Assembly: GCA_910584375.1 (NCBI GenBank)
Contig: CAJUAH010000004.1
Location: forward strand, 72,236 to 136,235
Direction: 5' to 3'
DNA length: 64,000 nucleotides
Source of the DNA: an uncultured Acetatifactor sp.
Lineage (GTDB): Bacteria; Bacillota; Clostridia; Lachnospirales; Lachnospiraceae
Position numbers and translations under genes: made by a program. This document shows, piece by piece, positions 50,673 through 60,094 of this stretch; position 1 is the first letter of the stretch; each line of letters begins with the position of its first letter. A model generated the notes under the pieces. That model did no database searches. It saw nothing but the letters and a program-made list of their open reading frames with translations, and had not been told where the DNA came from.

Positions 50673-50703
50673 AGTCCCGGGACATGAGTTCCGGGACTTT
50701 TTC
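50673..50703 (+). terminator. Terminator of the sugar transporter operon
   Basis: AGTCCCGG (50673-50680) and CCGGGACT (50691-50698) form a perfect stem followed by TTTTT, 16 bases after the chemoreceptor stop codon. Confidence 0.85.
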
Positions 50704-50836
50704 GGGGTGAGAGGGCGAGGGGAGTTCACAGATTTTTCACAGAACAATCACTTTTTTATGACAATTATCCCTTAATCTAAATTGTAAAATAATTCCGTAA
50801 AATAGAAAATGAGAGGAAGTAAAGGAGGAGGAAACG

Positions 50837-51934
50837 ATGATCGAAGTAAACGGTCTGACAAAACGGTATGGCAATCATACCGCCGTAGATCATCTGTCTT
50901 TTAAGGTGGAAAAGGGGCAGATATACGGATTTTTAGGCCCTAACGGAGCGGGTAAATCCACCACGATGAACATTATCACCGGCTATCTGGCAGCCACGGA
51001 GGGCACAGTGACCATAGACGGCCATGATGTGCAGCTGGAGCCCGAGGAGGCCAAAAAGTGTGTGGGCTATCTGCCCGAACTGCCGCCCCTGTATATGGAT
51101 ATGACGGTGGAGGAGTATCTGCGGTTCGCGGCGGAACTGAAAAAGGTTCTAAGAGCGGAGCGGAAACAGCAGATGGAGCAGGTCATGGATATGACCCGGA
51201 TCTCGGACATGCGGAGCAGGCTCATCAAAAATCTGTCCAAGGGATACCGGCAGAGGGTGGGGCTGGCCCAGGCTCTGCTGGGCTCCCCGGAGGTGCTGAT
51301 CCTGGACGAACCCAGCGTGGGCCTGGATCCCAAGCAGATCATCGAGATTAGGGATCTGATACGGGAGCTGGGAAAAAATCATACCATTATCTTAAGTTCC
51401 CATATTCTGTCGGAAGTCAGCGCCGTGTGCGACCACATCATGATCATTTCCCACGGGAAACTGGTGGCCAGCGACTCCCCCCAGGGGCTGCAAAAACTGA
51501 TGAGCGGCGGACAGGAGTTAAAGCTGACGGTGAAGGGCAGCTATGAGGCGCTGCGGGACGCCGTCAGGGATCTGGATGCCACAGCGGAGACAGAGCCCCG
51601 GGACGGCGCGGCGGAGGGATGCTGCAATGCGGTGATCAGAACCGACGGGCAGCAGGATATCCGGGAGGAACTTTTCTATCTGTTGGCCCAGAGACGGCTC
51701 CCCATTTTATCCATGACGCTGTCTGAGCGCTCCCTGGAAGATATCTTCCTGGAGCTGACGGGAGACAATCAGGGGAACGAACAGGCACAGGAAACGGCGG
51801 CGGACACTGCAAACGGCGCAGCGGCTGCCGATAGCGGCGATGCCGTAGAAAGCACGGACGCGGAGCCTGCCACCCAGGGCGACGCCGCGGAGAGCTTAGA
51901 CGCTGACCGCGCGCAGGAAAAGGGGGAAGAGTAA
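50837..51934 (+). CDS. ABC-2 type transporter ATPase (GldA-like)
   Basis: A 365-residue ATPase. Walker A is GPNGAGKST, the signature LSKGYRQRVGLAQAL and Walker B VLILDEPSVGLD. These, and the partner downstream, match the GldA/NatA-like group of ABC-2 exporters. The last 60 residues form an acidic Ala/Asp/Gly-rich tail without a known domain. An AAAGGAGG site precedes the ATG. It ends at the base before its permease gene. Confidence 0.92.
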   Translation: MIEVNGLTKRYGNHTAVDHLSFKVEKGQIYGFLGPNGAGKSTTMNIITGYLAATEGTVTIDGHDVQLEPEEAKKCVGYLPELPPLYMDMTVEEYLRFAAELKKVLRAERKQQMEQVMDMTRISDMRSRLIKNLSKGYRQRVGLAQALLGSPEVLILDEPSVGLDPKQIIEIRDLIRELGKNHTIILSSHILSEVSAVCDHIMIISHGKLVASDSPQGLQKLMSGGQELKLTVKGSYEALRDAVRDLDATAETEPRDGAAEGCCNAVIRTDGQQDIREELFYLLAQRRLPILSMTLSERSLEDIFLELTGDNQGNEQAQETAADTANGAAAADSGDAVESTDAEPATQGDAAESLDADRAQEKGEE

Positions 51935-54055
51935 ATGCTGGCTATATATAAAAAAGAACTGCGGTCTTATTTTCATTCCTTTATCGGCTGCCTGTTTATA
52001 GGGGTCAGCCTGTTTTTTATCGGTTTGTATTATTTTGTGTACTGCCTGCTGTACGGCTATCCATATTTTTCCTATGTGATCAACAGCGTGGTGGTGCTGT
52101 TCATGCTGACGGTGCCTGTTCTGACCATGCGCATCATGGCGGAGGAACGGCGCAGCAAGACGGATCAGCTGATCCTGACGGCCCCGGTGCGTGTGAGCCG
52201 GATCGTGCTGGGCAAATTTCTGGCGCTGCTGACGATCCTGGCGGTTCCCACGGCGGTCAGCGCCGTGTATCCGCTGATTTTGCTGCGGTTCGGCTCGGTG
52301 CCGCTGGGGGAGTGCTATCTGGCGCTGCTGGCCTTTTTCCTGTACGGGACGGTGAGCATCGCCATCGGTCTGCTGGTGTCCTCCCTGACCGAGAGCCAGG
52401 TCATAGCGGCAGTGCTGGGATTCGTGCTGCTGTTTGTGGGCTATATGATGCCCTCCCTGTGCGGGTTGATTTCCTCCACAGGGAATGTGCTGACGCATAT
52501 ACTGGGACTGTACGATCTGCAGACGCCCTTTGTGATGATGCTGAACGGGACGCTGGATGTGGGCTCCGTAGTCTACTTTCTGTCCCTGACGGCGCTGGTG
52601 CTGTTTCTGACCTGCCAGTCCATCCAGAAGAGGCGGTACAGCGTGTCGGTGAAGGCGCTGAAGGCGGGCGCCTACAGTGTGGGGATGATCGTGGCCGCAG
52701 TGGCGGTGACGGTGGTGCTGAACATGGTCGTGGGACAGCTCCCCGGCAGTTGGACCTCTTTGGATCTGACAGGCAGCAAACTCTATTCCCTGACGGATCA
52801 GACGAAAGAATATCTGAAAAACATGGGGCAGGACGTGACGATCTATGTGCTGGTCAATGAGGACAACGAGGACACGGTGCTGGGACAGACGCTGGACCGC
52901 TATGAGGAGCTGTCGGAGCATATTCATGTGCAGTATGTGGATCCCATACAGAATCCCCGTTTCCATACCCAGTATACCTCCGGCAATATCAGCGCCAACA
53001 GCCTGATCGTGGTCAGCGACAAGCGGAGCAAGGTCATCGACGCTGGCGATATCTACGTCACAAGCTATGACTATGACGGTTACAATTACAGTTCTTCCGT
53101 GACCGGCTATGACGGGGAGGGACAGATCACCAGCGCGCTGGACTATGTGCTCAGCGACGATATCCCCGTGGTGTATATGACGGAGGGGCATGGCGAGCAG
53201 AGCCTGAGCGCCACCTTCAAAGGCGGTCTGGACAAGGAGAATGTGGAGTATGAGACCTTCAACCTGATGGACTATGAGAGCGTGCCGGACAAGGCGGCCT
53301 GCCTGGTGATCAACGCACCCGCCAGCGATCTGTCCGAGGATGACCGGGACAAGGTGACCGCCTATCTGGACCGGGGCGGCAAGGTGATTCTGATCCTGGG
53401 ATACCGGGAGGTGCCCACGCCCAATCTGGACGCGCTGCTGGCCTATATGGACCTGCGCATAGCCGACGGGCTGGTGGTGGAGGAGGATCAGAACAACTAT
53501 TATCAGATCCCGTTCTACATCCTGCCCACTGTGGCGGCAGGCTCCTATACCACAGGCATCTATGGAAACTATTATGTGTTCGCGCCCTACAGCCAGGGCA
53601 TCCTTGTGCCAGAGGCGCAGGAGGACGGCAATATCCGGTACACCGATTTTCTGAAGACTTCCTCCAGCGCTTATGCCATGCGGGACTTTGAGAACGCTAC
53701 GGAGTATAGCAGACAGGAGGGAGATGCGCAGGGTCCGTTCTCTCTGGGCGTGGAGGCCGTCAAGACGCTGGAGCAGGGAGAGGCCACCATGGTGGTATAT
53801 TCCAGCGACCAGATGTTTACGGACAGCGCCAGTCTGATGGTGGGCGGCGCCAACCAGATGCTGTTCACCAACACGGTGAGCCGATTTGTGGATCACGAGA
53901 CTTCCGTGTCCGTTCCGGCCAAGAATTACGAGGTATCCACGTTGCTGCTCAGCCAGAAAGACGCGCTGCTGCTGGGTCTGGTCACGGTGATCCTCCTGCC
54001 GTTTGGCAGCCTGGTAGCGGGCTTTGTGATCTGGTTTGGGCGCAGAAGGAGGTAG
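51935..54055 (+). CDS. ABC-2 permease fused to a GldG-like auxiliary domain
   Basis: A 706-residue protein. Residues 1 to about 235 are an ABC-2 permease with six membrane helices (GldF-like). A further helix (about 247-270) leads to a GldG-like ABC_transp_aux extracytoplasmic domain (about 275-670), ending in a C-terminal helix (LLLGLVTVILLPFGSLVAGFVIW). GldF and GldG are separate in Bacteroidetes gliding systems; the fused form occurs in Firmicutes of unknown function. The frame starts at the base after the ATPase stop codon. Substrate is unknown. Confidence 0.88.
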   Translation: MLAIYKKELRSYFHSFIGCLFIGVSLFFIGLYYFVYCLLYGYPYFSYVINSVVVLFMLTVPVLTMRIMAEERRSKTDQLILTAPVRVSRIVLGKFLALLTILAVPTAVSAVYPLILLRFGSVPLGECYLALLAFFLYGTVSIAIGLLVSSLTESQVIAAVLGFVLLFVGYMMPSLCGLISSTGNVLTHILGLYDLQTPFVMMLNGTLDVGSVVYFLSLTALVLFLTCQSIQKRRYSVSVKALKAGAYSVGMIVAAVAVTVVLNMVVGQLPGSWTSLDLTGSKLYSLTDQTKEYLKNMGQDVTIYVLVNEDNEDTVLGQTLDRYEELSEHIHVQYVDPIQNPRFHTQYTSGNISANSLIVVSDKRSKVIDAGDIYVTSYDYDGYNYSSSVTGYDGEGQITSALDYVLSDDIPVVYMTEGHGEQSLSATFKGGLDKENVEYETFNLMDYESVPDKAACLVINAPASDLSEDDRDKVTAYLDRGGKVILILGYREVPTPNLDALLAYMDLRIADGLVVEEDQNNYYQIPFYILPTVAAGSYTTGIYGNYYVFAPYSQGILVPEAQEDGNIRYTDFLKTSSSAYAMRDFENATEYSRQEGDAQGPFSLGVEAVKTLEQGEATMVVYSSDQMFTDSASLMVGGANQMLFTNTVSRFVDHETSVSVPAKNYEVSTLLLSQKDALLLGLVTVILLPFGSLVAGFVIWFGRRRR

Positions 54056-54069
54056 GTTGACAGACAGCT

Positions 54070-54639
54070 ATGAAAAAACAGGGCAAACATTTTATGATAC
54101 TGGTGGTCTTGCTGGCGGCGCTGGCCATAGGCTATATCTGCCTGACGCGGTACAATGACGGGCGGCGGGAGAGCGGGGAAAACCGGGTGGAAGGCCAGGT
54201 GCTGGCGTATATCGCCGCCGAAGATATACAAAAGTTCAGCTATGAATACGACGGGAAGACGTATTCCTTTGAAAAAACGCAGGAGGGCGTCTGGATATCC
54301 GCGGACGATCCCTCCCTGCGCCTGATGCAGAGCCGTTTGCAGACGATGGTCAATAAGTTCACTTACATCGTCGCGCAAAATACCATTACAGATGTGACGG
54401 ACATGTCACAGTACGGGCTGGAACAGCCCTCCAATACGCTGCGCTGGGAGACGGCCCAGGCCGGGTACGCATACTGTGTGGGAGATTACAACTCTCTCGG
54501 CAAAGTATATTATATCCGCGAGCCGGATTCCCGGACGGTATACGCTGTGACCGCCTCCCTGGGAACAGGATTCGGCTACAGTCTGGAGGATCTGACCGAA
54601 GAGGAGGAAGGCAGTCCGGAGGAGTCTGGGGCGGAATAA
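54070..54639 (+). CDS. DUF4340-like membrane-anchored protein
   Basis: A 189-residue protein with one N-terminal membrane helix (HFMILVVLLAALAIGYICL) and an extracytoplasmic part resembling the start of DUF4340 (FSYEYDGKTYSFEKTQEGVWISADDP, core GKTYSFEKT). DUF4340 proteins regularly accompany Gld-type ABC transporters. It is shorter than many family members. It starts 14 bases after the permease gene and ends in a terminator that overlaps its stop codon. Confidence 0.8.
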   Translation: MKKQGKHFMILVVLLAALAIGYICLTRYNDGRRESGENRVEGQVLAYIAAEDIQKFSYEYDGKTYSFEKTQEGVWISADDPSLRLMQSRLQTMVNKFTYIVAQNTITDVTDMSQYGLEQPSNTLRWETAQAGYAYCVGDYNSLGKVYYIREPDSRTVYAVTASLGTGFGYSLEDLTEEEEGSPEESGAE

Positions 54640-54654
54640 CCCCAGGCTCTTTTT
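54622..54654 (+). terminator. Terminator overlapping the end of the DUF4340-like gene
   Basis: GAGTCTGGGG (54622-54631) pairs with CCCCAGGCTC (54640-54649) with one G-T pair; the stop codon is in the loop and TTTTT follows. Confidence 0.8.
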
Positions 54655-54697
54655 ATTATGTTTTTTCGGATAAGTTTTTCGCTAAAAAGAATGTACG

Positions 54698-54720
54698 AAT
54701 CTATAAAGCTGTGCTATAAT
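54698..54720 (+). promoter_or_regulatory. Extended -10 promoter of pilB
   Basis: TGC followed by TATAAT (54715-54720) is a consensus extended -10. A clear -35 is missing. Transcription would start near 54727, leaving about 105 bases of leader, which contains a stem GCGGTAA/TTGCCGC. Confidence 0.5.
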
Positions 54721-54832
54721 TGAGTATGCAGGCGGTAATTTTTTGATTATTTAAGGTTTTTGCCGCAAATCACAAAGATAAAAAACAGATGCGGTATCGC
54801 AGGCGATCCGGCGGTATAAGGGGTGTAGGACA

Positions 54833-56524
54833 ATGGACTTTAACAGAAAAAAATTACGTTTGGGCGATGTGCTGGTCAACAGTAAGGCGATTTCCAATAC
54901 GCAGCTGCTACAGGCTCTGGACTTGCAGAAGGGCAGCGGCAAAAAGCTGGGCGAAGTGCTGGTGGACGAGGGGATCGTCACGGAAGAGCAGATTGCCATG
55001 GCGCTGAGTACCCAGCTGCATATCGAGCTGATCGATCTGACCACCATCGCCGTCAGTCAGGACATTCTGGATCTGATTCCGGTGAACGTGCTGAAAAAGA
55101 ACAAGATCTTTCCCATAGAGTATGCCCAGGACAGTATGAACGTGCTGCGGGTGGCCATGGCGGATCCCATGGATATGTACGCCCAGGATGATATCTCCAT
55201 CATCACCAACTGCCAGGTGGAGCCTGCCGTAACCACAACTCGAAATATCATGCTGGCGATCGACAAGTATTACGGACAGGACGAGGTGACCACGGCTCTG
55301 GAGGCCTATGCCAAGGAGAAGAACCTGACCGTGGAGGAAGTGGACGCCGCCGAGGAGGATATCAACAGTTCCCCCATCGTTATGCTGGTCAAGGAGATGA
55401 TCGACAAGGCCGTGCGGCAGAGGGCCTCCGATATCCATATCGAGCCCACGGAGCGCAAGGTGCGGGTGCGTTACCGTATCGACGGCGCGCTGTATGAGAG
55501 AGCCAAATATGACATCAATGTCTTAAATGCCATGGTGGCCCGTATCAAGATCATCGGCGGCATGGATATCTCCGAGAAGAGAAAGCCCCAGGACGGACGT
55601 ATCACCCAGGTGGTGGACAGGATGGAGTACGATATCCGTGTGTCCGTGCTGCCCACAGTGTACGGCGAGAAGGTGGTTATGCGTCTGACCTCCAAGACCG
55701 GTCTGACCAAAGAGAAGAGCCAGCTGGGCTTAAAGCCCAGGGAGCTGGAGCAGTTTGACTATATCATAAGCAATCCCCACGGTATCCTGCTGGTGACGGG
55801 GCCTACCGGAAGCGGTAAGTCCACCACACTGTATACCGCTCTCAGCGAGTTAAATAAAGAAGACGTGAATATCATCACGGTAGAGGATCCTGTGGAGGCC
55901 AATATCGACGGCATCAATCAGGTGCAGGTCAATCCCAAGGCGGAGCTTACTTTTGCCACGGCGCTGCGCTCCATTCTGCGTCAGGATCCGGATATCATCA
56001 TGATCGGTGAGATCCGTGACCAGGAGACGGCCAGTATCGCGGTACAGGCGTCCATCACGGGCCATCTGGTGGTGAGTACGCTGCATACCAACTCCTCCGC
56101 CAGCACGATCACCCGTCTGGAGGATATGGGCATCGAGTCCTACCTGATCGCGGATTCCGTGATCGGCGTTATCGCCCAGCGTCTGGTGCGCCGCCTGTGC
56201 AAGGAGTGTAAGAGACCGGTGCTGGCCAATGCGGATCAGAAGGAACTGATGGGCTGCAATATGGATGAGGATGTGACGATCTACGAGCCCTGCGGCTGCA
56301 GCAAATGCGACAATACCGGCTATAAAGGGCGTATCGGTGTGTATGAGATTATGAAGATGTCTCCCAAACTGAAGACGATCATCAGCAAGCGCCAGGGAGC
56401 GGACGCCATCAAGGAGCAGGCTCTGAAAGAGGGTATGTACACCCTGCGGATGAGCGCCACGGAGTATGTGCTGGACGGCACCACCTCCTTTGACGAGATG
56501 GTCAAGGTTTCCTTTGACAGTTAA
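54833..56524 (+). CDS. pilB: Type IV pilus assembly ATPase (PilB) with MshEN domain
   Basis: A 563-residue hexameric ATPase powering pilus extension. The N-terminus has two 24-residue MshEN-type motifs, Arg9-Gln32 (beginning RLGDVLV) and Lys38-Gln61 (beginning KLGEVLVDEG), separated by five residues, the arrangement known to bind cyclic di-GMP; motif 1 has Lys18 where a Gly is usual. The GspE domain has Walker A GPTGSGKST (323-331), Asp and His boxes, and a zinc site with CKEC and CGCSKC. It is a single-gene unit 30 kb from pilC; no pilT is in the window. Confidence 0.96.
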   Translation: MDFNRKKLRLGDVLVNSKAISNTQLLQALDLQKGSGKKLGEVLVDEGIVTEEQIAMALSTQLHIELIDLTTIAVSQDILDLIPVNVLKKNKIFPIEYAQDSMNVLRVAMADPMDMYAQDDISIITNCQVEPAVTTTRNIMLAIDKYYGQDEVTTALEAYAKEKNLTVEEVDAAEEDINSSPIVMLVKEMIDKAVRQRASDIHIEPTERKVRVRYRIDGALYERAKYDINVLNAMVARIKIIGGMDISEKRKPQDGRITQVVDRMEYDIRVSVLPTVYGEKVVMRLTSKTGLTKEKSQLGLKPRELEQFDYIISNPHGILLVTGPTGSGKSTTLYTALSELNKEDVNIITVEDPVEANIDGINQVQVNPKAELTFATALRSILRQDPDIIMIGEIRDQETASIAVQASITGHLVVSTLHTNSSASTITRLEDMGIESYLIADSVIGVIAQRLVRRLCKECKRPVLANADQKELMGCNMDEDVTIYEPCGCSKCDNTGYKGRIGVYEIMKMSPKLKTIISKRQGADAIKEQALKEGMYTLRMSATEYVLDGTTSFDEMVKVSFDS

Positions 56525-56563
56525 TTTTTCATAGAATGTTGCATTGGGAAAGGAGTGCAAGTC

Positions 56564-57139
56564 TTGCCGGGTTTTACAAAGAAAGCGATACGTGATTCCT
56601 TTATAAAACTTTTGAACGAACGGCCTGTAAATCAGATTACGGTTAAAGATATAGTGGAGGATTGCGGGATCAACCGCAATTCCTTTTACTACCATTATCA
56701 AGATCTTCCCTCCATGATCGAAGAGATTATTTTGGATGAAGTGAACGTCATTATTCAGCAGTATCCTACGATAGATTCGGTGGAGCAATGTCTTGATGTG
56801 GCGATCTCTTTTGCCCTGGAAAACAGGCGCGCCGCATTGCATCTCTATCATTCTTCCAACAGAGACGTGTTTGAGCAGTATCTGTGGAGAGTATGCGGTT
56901 ATGCGGTAAATACATATTTTACAAGTCTTTTTGAAAAATATCCCCTGCAAAACAGCGATCGGGAGGTATTTGTCCGATATTATAAATGGGAATGTTTCGG
57001 CGCGATCATTGACTGGATGAACGGCGGCATGAAGGATGACATTCAGGACATTTTTCACAGGATCGGCCAGTTGAAAAGAGGGATGTTGGAAGAAATGCTG
57101 CGCAGGAGCATAAGCGGCGCCATATCGGATCAACAATAA
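56564..57139 (+). CDS. TetR-family regulator
   Basis: A 191-residue regulator with an N-terminal TetR helix-turn-helix (residues 1-50: KKAIRDSFIKLL, VKDIVEDCGINRNSFYYHY) and a C-terminal domain like that of DhaS-type regulators. TTG 56564 is chosen because it lies eight bases after AAAGGAG; the GTG at 56555 overlaps that site. It follows pilB by 39 bases and may be cotranscribed. Targets are unknown. A terminator follows. Confidence 0.87.
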   Translation: MPGFTKKAIRDSFIKLLNERPVNQITVKDIVEDCGINRNSFYYHYQDLPSMIEEIILDEVNVIIQQYPTIDSVEQCLDVAISFALENRRAALHLYHSSNRDVFEQYLWRVCGYAVNTYFTSLFEKYPLQNSDREVFVRYYKWECFGAIIDWMNGGMKDDIQDIFHRIGQLKRGMLEEMLRRSISGAISDQQ

Positions 57140-57155
57140 GAATATGTTATTAAAG

Positions 57156-57186
57156 AGTCCCCGGCACGAAAGTGTCGGGGCTTTTT
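57156..57186 (+). terminator. Terminator after the TetR gene
   Basis: AGTCCCCGGCAC (57156-57167), loop GAAA, then GTGTCGGGGCTTT, followed by TT. The stem has one G-T type pair. Confidence 0.85.
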
Positions 57187-57371
57187 GGCGTGCGGGGAAT
57201 TTGCCTTTGGGCATATGGCAGGAAATGTCTGATTTTACGACATAAACCGCGTAATATCCATTTTCTGCTCTGGTTTTTTCTGCTATGTTTTCCATAGACA
57301 GATGTTTTCGGGCGCGTCTATATACGGAACATGCGTGGGAGACATCGGAATATGTATCAGGAGGTGATGAT

Positions 57372-57935
57372 ATGCGGTCGATCAAACCTGTCGTTACCGC
57401 CAAATCCGGTTATATCGCAATGTCCGCGGCGCTGTGCGTTCTGGGTATCGCGATGATGCTGTTTCCCGAAAAGACGGCTCCGCTGATAGCCGGGATGCTG
57501 GGGATCTGCATGATTCTGTTTGGACTGATCAAGCTGGTGGGATATTTTTCCAAAGATCTGTTTCGGCTCACCTTTCAGTATGATCTGGCCTATGGGATAC
57601 TGCTGATCGCCATGGGGATCATCCTGCTGGCAAAGACTGGCGGCAATCTGCTGGTCTCTATCAGCATTATCCACGGTGTGTATGTGCTGTCCGACAGTCT
57701 GCTGAAAGTCCAGATTGCCATAGACGCAAGGCATTTTGGGATAGGTCTGTGGTGGTTGATCCTGGGGGCGGCGATTCTGGCGGGGATACTGGGATTTTTG
57801 CTGGTACTGCGGCCTTTTGAAGGGGCGGAGCTGCTGGTGGTGATCTCGGGGGCCACCTTACTGGCGGAGGGAATATTGAATCTGATCACCGTGCTCACTA
57901 CGGTCAGGATCATCCGGCACCAGCTGCCGGACTGA
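57372..57935 (+). CDS. HdeD-like (DUF308) membrane protein
   Basis: A 187-residue protein with about six membrane helices arranged in three hairpins, the DUF308/HdeD fold. HdeD is linked to acid resistance in enterobacteria, but most homologues are uncharacterised. The ATG follows a perfect AGGAGGTGA ribosome site; the frame extends further upstream but without a start signal. A radical SAM gene follows after 41 bases. Confidence 0.85.
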   Translation: MRSIKPVVTAKSGYIAMSAALCVLGIAMMLFPEKTAPLIAGMLGICMILFGLIKLVGYFSKDLFRLTFQYDLAYGILLIAMGIILLAKTGGNLLVSISIIHGVYVLSDSLLKVQIAIDARHFGIGLWWLILGAAILAGILGFLLVLRPFEGAELLVVISGATLLAEGILNLITVLTTVRIIRHQLPD

Positions 57936-57976
57936 CGGTAAGAGATAAATAAAACAGGATAAAGGAGAGAACGGAT

Positions 57977-59386
57977 ATGGAAATACGGGAGATGACACAT
58001 AGGGCCGGAAGAGCCGCTTTTGGAAAGGCGCTGGACGTTGCGCTGAGAAATATCAATCAGAATTGGGAGAAAGAGGCCTGCCTGCTCATAGATATGATGC
58101 AGAACTATATGAACGGTGAAAAACTGGATTTTGACTATGACCGGGCAAAAGAAAGGATATGTGACAGGGACGGTACTCTGAACAAATATATCGGCAGGCT
58201 GCTCTCGGAGACGGATCCGCATGTACTGAAGACCACGGCGCTGAATCTGGGATTCGAGGCATTTTTCCATGGAACTAAGACCATACGGCAAATGCGGGAG
58301 ATACACCAATGCAACGTGCCCTGGCTGATCCTGATGGATCCCACCAGCGCCTGCAATCTCCACTGCACCGGCTGCTGGGCGGCGCAGTACGGCAACCGTC
58401 TGAACCTGTCTTTTGAGGAGATGGATCATGTTATTTCTCAGGGCAAGGAGTTGGGTATCTATTTTTACATGTTTACCGGCGGGGAACCCCTGGTCAGAAA
58501 GGCGGACATTATAAGGCTCTGTGAAAAGCACAGTGACTGCGCGTTTCTGGCCTATACCAATGGCACGCTGGTGGACGGCGCGTTTTGCAGGGAGATGAGG
58601 CGGGTGGGAAACCTGTATCTGGCCATCAGTCTGGAAGGTTTTTCGGAAGTGAACGATCTGCGCCGCGGAGACGGCGTATATGGAAAAGTCATGCAGGCGA
58701 TGGATCTGCTGGAGGCCAACGGACTTATCTTCGGTACTTCGATCTGTTATACGTCCAAAAATGCGGAGACCGTCACCGGCGACGCTTTTATAGATCTGCT
58801 GGTGGAAAAAGGCTGCCGTTATGCCCTGTATTTTCACTATATGCCGGTGGGGAACGAGGCGGCCATGGAACTGCTGCCCACCGTAGAGCAGAGGATTTAT
58901 ATGAAACGGCGGGTGCGGGAGATCAGAGACATGACGGACGGAAAGGGCCTATTTACCATGGATTTCCAGAATGACGGTGAGTTTGTGGGAGGCTGTATCG
59001 CCGGGGGCAGGAATTATTTTCATATCAATGCCAACGGGGACGCGGAACCCTGTGTGTTTATCCATTATTCCGGAGCCAACATCAGAACCCATTCCCTGTT
59101 GGAGATCCTGAAGCAGCCCCTCTTTATGGCATACAGAGACAACCAGCCATTTAACGAAAACCATCTGCGCCCCTGCCCCATGCTGGAAAATCCGGAGATA
59201 CTGGAGCGCATGGTACGGGAGACCGGAGCGAGATCCACGGATCTGCAATCTCCGGAGAGTGTGGAACATCTATGCGGAAAATGTCATGAGTATGCCGCGA
59301 AATGGGGGGATGCGGCGGATCAAATATGGCGGGAAGAACCCCATTGCAAACAGAGTTATGAAAATTACAAGCTGGCGAATCGCTAA
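57977..59386 (+). CDS. Radical SAM protein with C-terminal SPASM-like cysteines
   Basis: A 469-residue enzyme. About 110 helical residues precede the radical SAM domain with the CxxxCxxC cluster (Cys126, Cys130, Cys133) and the MFTGGEPL motif. A C-terminal region has several cysteines (GGCIAGG, EPCVFIHY, RPCPML, CGKC), suggesting auxiliary iron-sulfur clusters as in SPASM proteins. No peptide substrate gene was recognised nearby; HdeD-like is the only neighbour on the same strand. Substrate unknown. It converges with and overlaps the next minus-strand gene by four bases. Confidence 0.88.
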   Translation: MEIREMTHRAGRAAFGKALDVALRNINQNWEKEACLLIDMMQNYMNGEKLDFDYDRAKERICDRDGTLNKYIGRLLSETDPHVLKTTALNLGFEAFFHGTKTIRQMREIHQCNVPWLILMDPTSACNLHCTGCWAAQYGNRLNLSFEEMDHVISQGKELGIYFYMFTGGEPLVRKADIIRLCEKHSDCAFLAYTNGTLVDGAFCREMRRVGNLYLAISLEGFSEVNDLRRGDGVYGKVMQAMDLLEANGLIFGTSICYTSKNAETVTGDAFIDLLVEKGCRYALYFHYMPVGNEAAMELLPTVEQRIYMKRRVREIRDMTDGKGLFTMDFQNDGEFVGGCIAGGRNYFHINANGDAEPCVFIHYSGANIRTHSLLEILKQPLFMAYRDNQPFNENHLRPCPMLENPEILERMVRETGARSTDLQSPESVEHLCGKCHEYAAKWGDAADQIWREEPHCKQSYENYKLANR

Positions 59387-60093
59387 GACCGTCTTGTAAA
59401 ATGCAGCTCCCGCAGCCCTTCCACCTCGTCGCAGACAGGCTTTAGGCTGCAACTGCGGCAGTCCATGACCAGATTGTTGAAGATCTTGTCCAGGGAGCCC
59501 GTGACCGCCTCCATCCTGGCGGCCTTTTCGGCCAGCAGTTCATAGGGAAATCCGGGAGCAGTGATGAACAGCAGGGATACCGCCCGCACCTGGGGGTGCT
59601 GCCGGTAGGCTCGGAGGAAGAGCTGCCCGACTTTTGAAAAGTCCAGTCCCTCCCGCAGTGCCTGACGGCTCACCCGCACCGGTTCACGGCCTGCGGATGT
59701 GGAGATGCGCATCATAAATCCCCGGGGATATATATGATATCTGGTATACTCCATCTGCCGCAGCACCCGATAGGCCTGATCGTCCTGCCAGTCTTTGTCG
59801 TCAATATGCAGTACGGTAAGGCGGGCATAAGGGGAGTCCGCCGTCAGATCGGGCAGATCCGGGCCGCAGAGTAACAGTCTGTCCTGTTCCGCGGCCTGGG
59901 AGGTGTAGGCAAGAGCGCTGACCGCAGGCAGATTGCCGCCTCCCAGCTCGTAGGCCATGTCTTTTTGAAAGATCAGCCGCTGTTCCTCTTCCGTTTCCCA
60001 CAGAGGGCCTTTGCTGTCCAAAGGCAGGGGACGGACGGCATAGTCTTTCAGCAGTTCAGAGCATTCCCGGATCAGTTTATCATACAGGTTCAT
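59383..60093 (-). CDS. Acetyl-CoA-synthase-like protein of unknown function
   Basis: A 236-residue minus-strand protein. By eye the middle (YPRGFMMRISTS, REPVRVSRQALREGLDFSKVG and following) resembles part of the beta subunit of CO dehydrogenase/acetyl-CoA synthase, and the end carries a cysteine motif, MDCRSCSLKPVCDEVEG. It is far shorter than true acetyl-CoA synthase and no other Wood-Ljungdahl gene is nearby, so it is unlikely to be a full synthase. It lies downstream of an activase gene with a small membrane protein gene between, all on one strand with tiny gaps, suggesting one functional unit. The family call is from memory of sequence patterns. Confidence 0.6.
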   Translation of the reverse strand: MNLYDKLIRECSELLKDYAVRPLPLDSKGPLWETEEEQRLIFQKDMAYELGGGNLPAVSALAYTSQAAEQDRLLLCGPDLPDLTADSPYARLTVLHIDDKDWQDDQAYRVLRQMEYTRYHIYPRGFMMRISTSAGREPVRVSRQALREGLDFSKVGQLFLRAYRQHPQVRAVSLLFITAPGFPYELLAEKAARMEAVTGSLDKIFNNLVMDCRSCSLKPVCDEVEGLRELHFTRRS

Positions 60094-60094
60094 A

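Noticed and set aside
59383..60093. Full acetyl-CoA synthase and Wood-Ljungdahl pathway
   Set aside because: The protein is about one third of the expected length and no CO dehydrogenase, corrinoid protein or methyltransferase gene is in the window.
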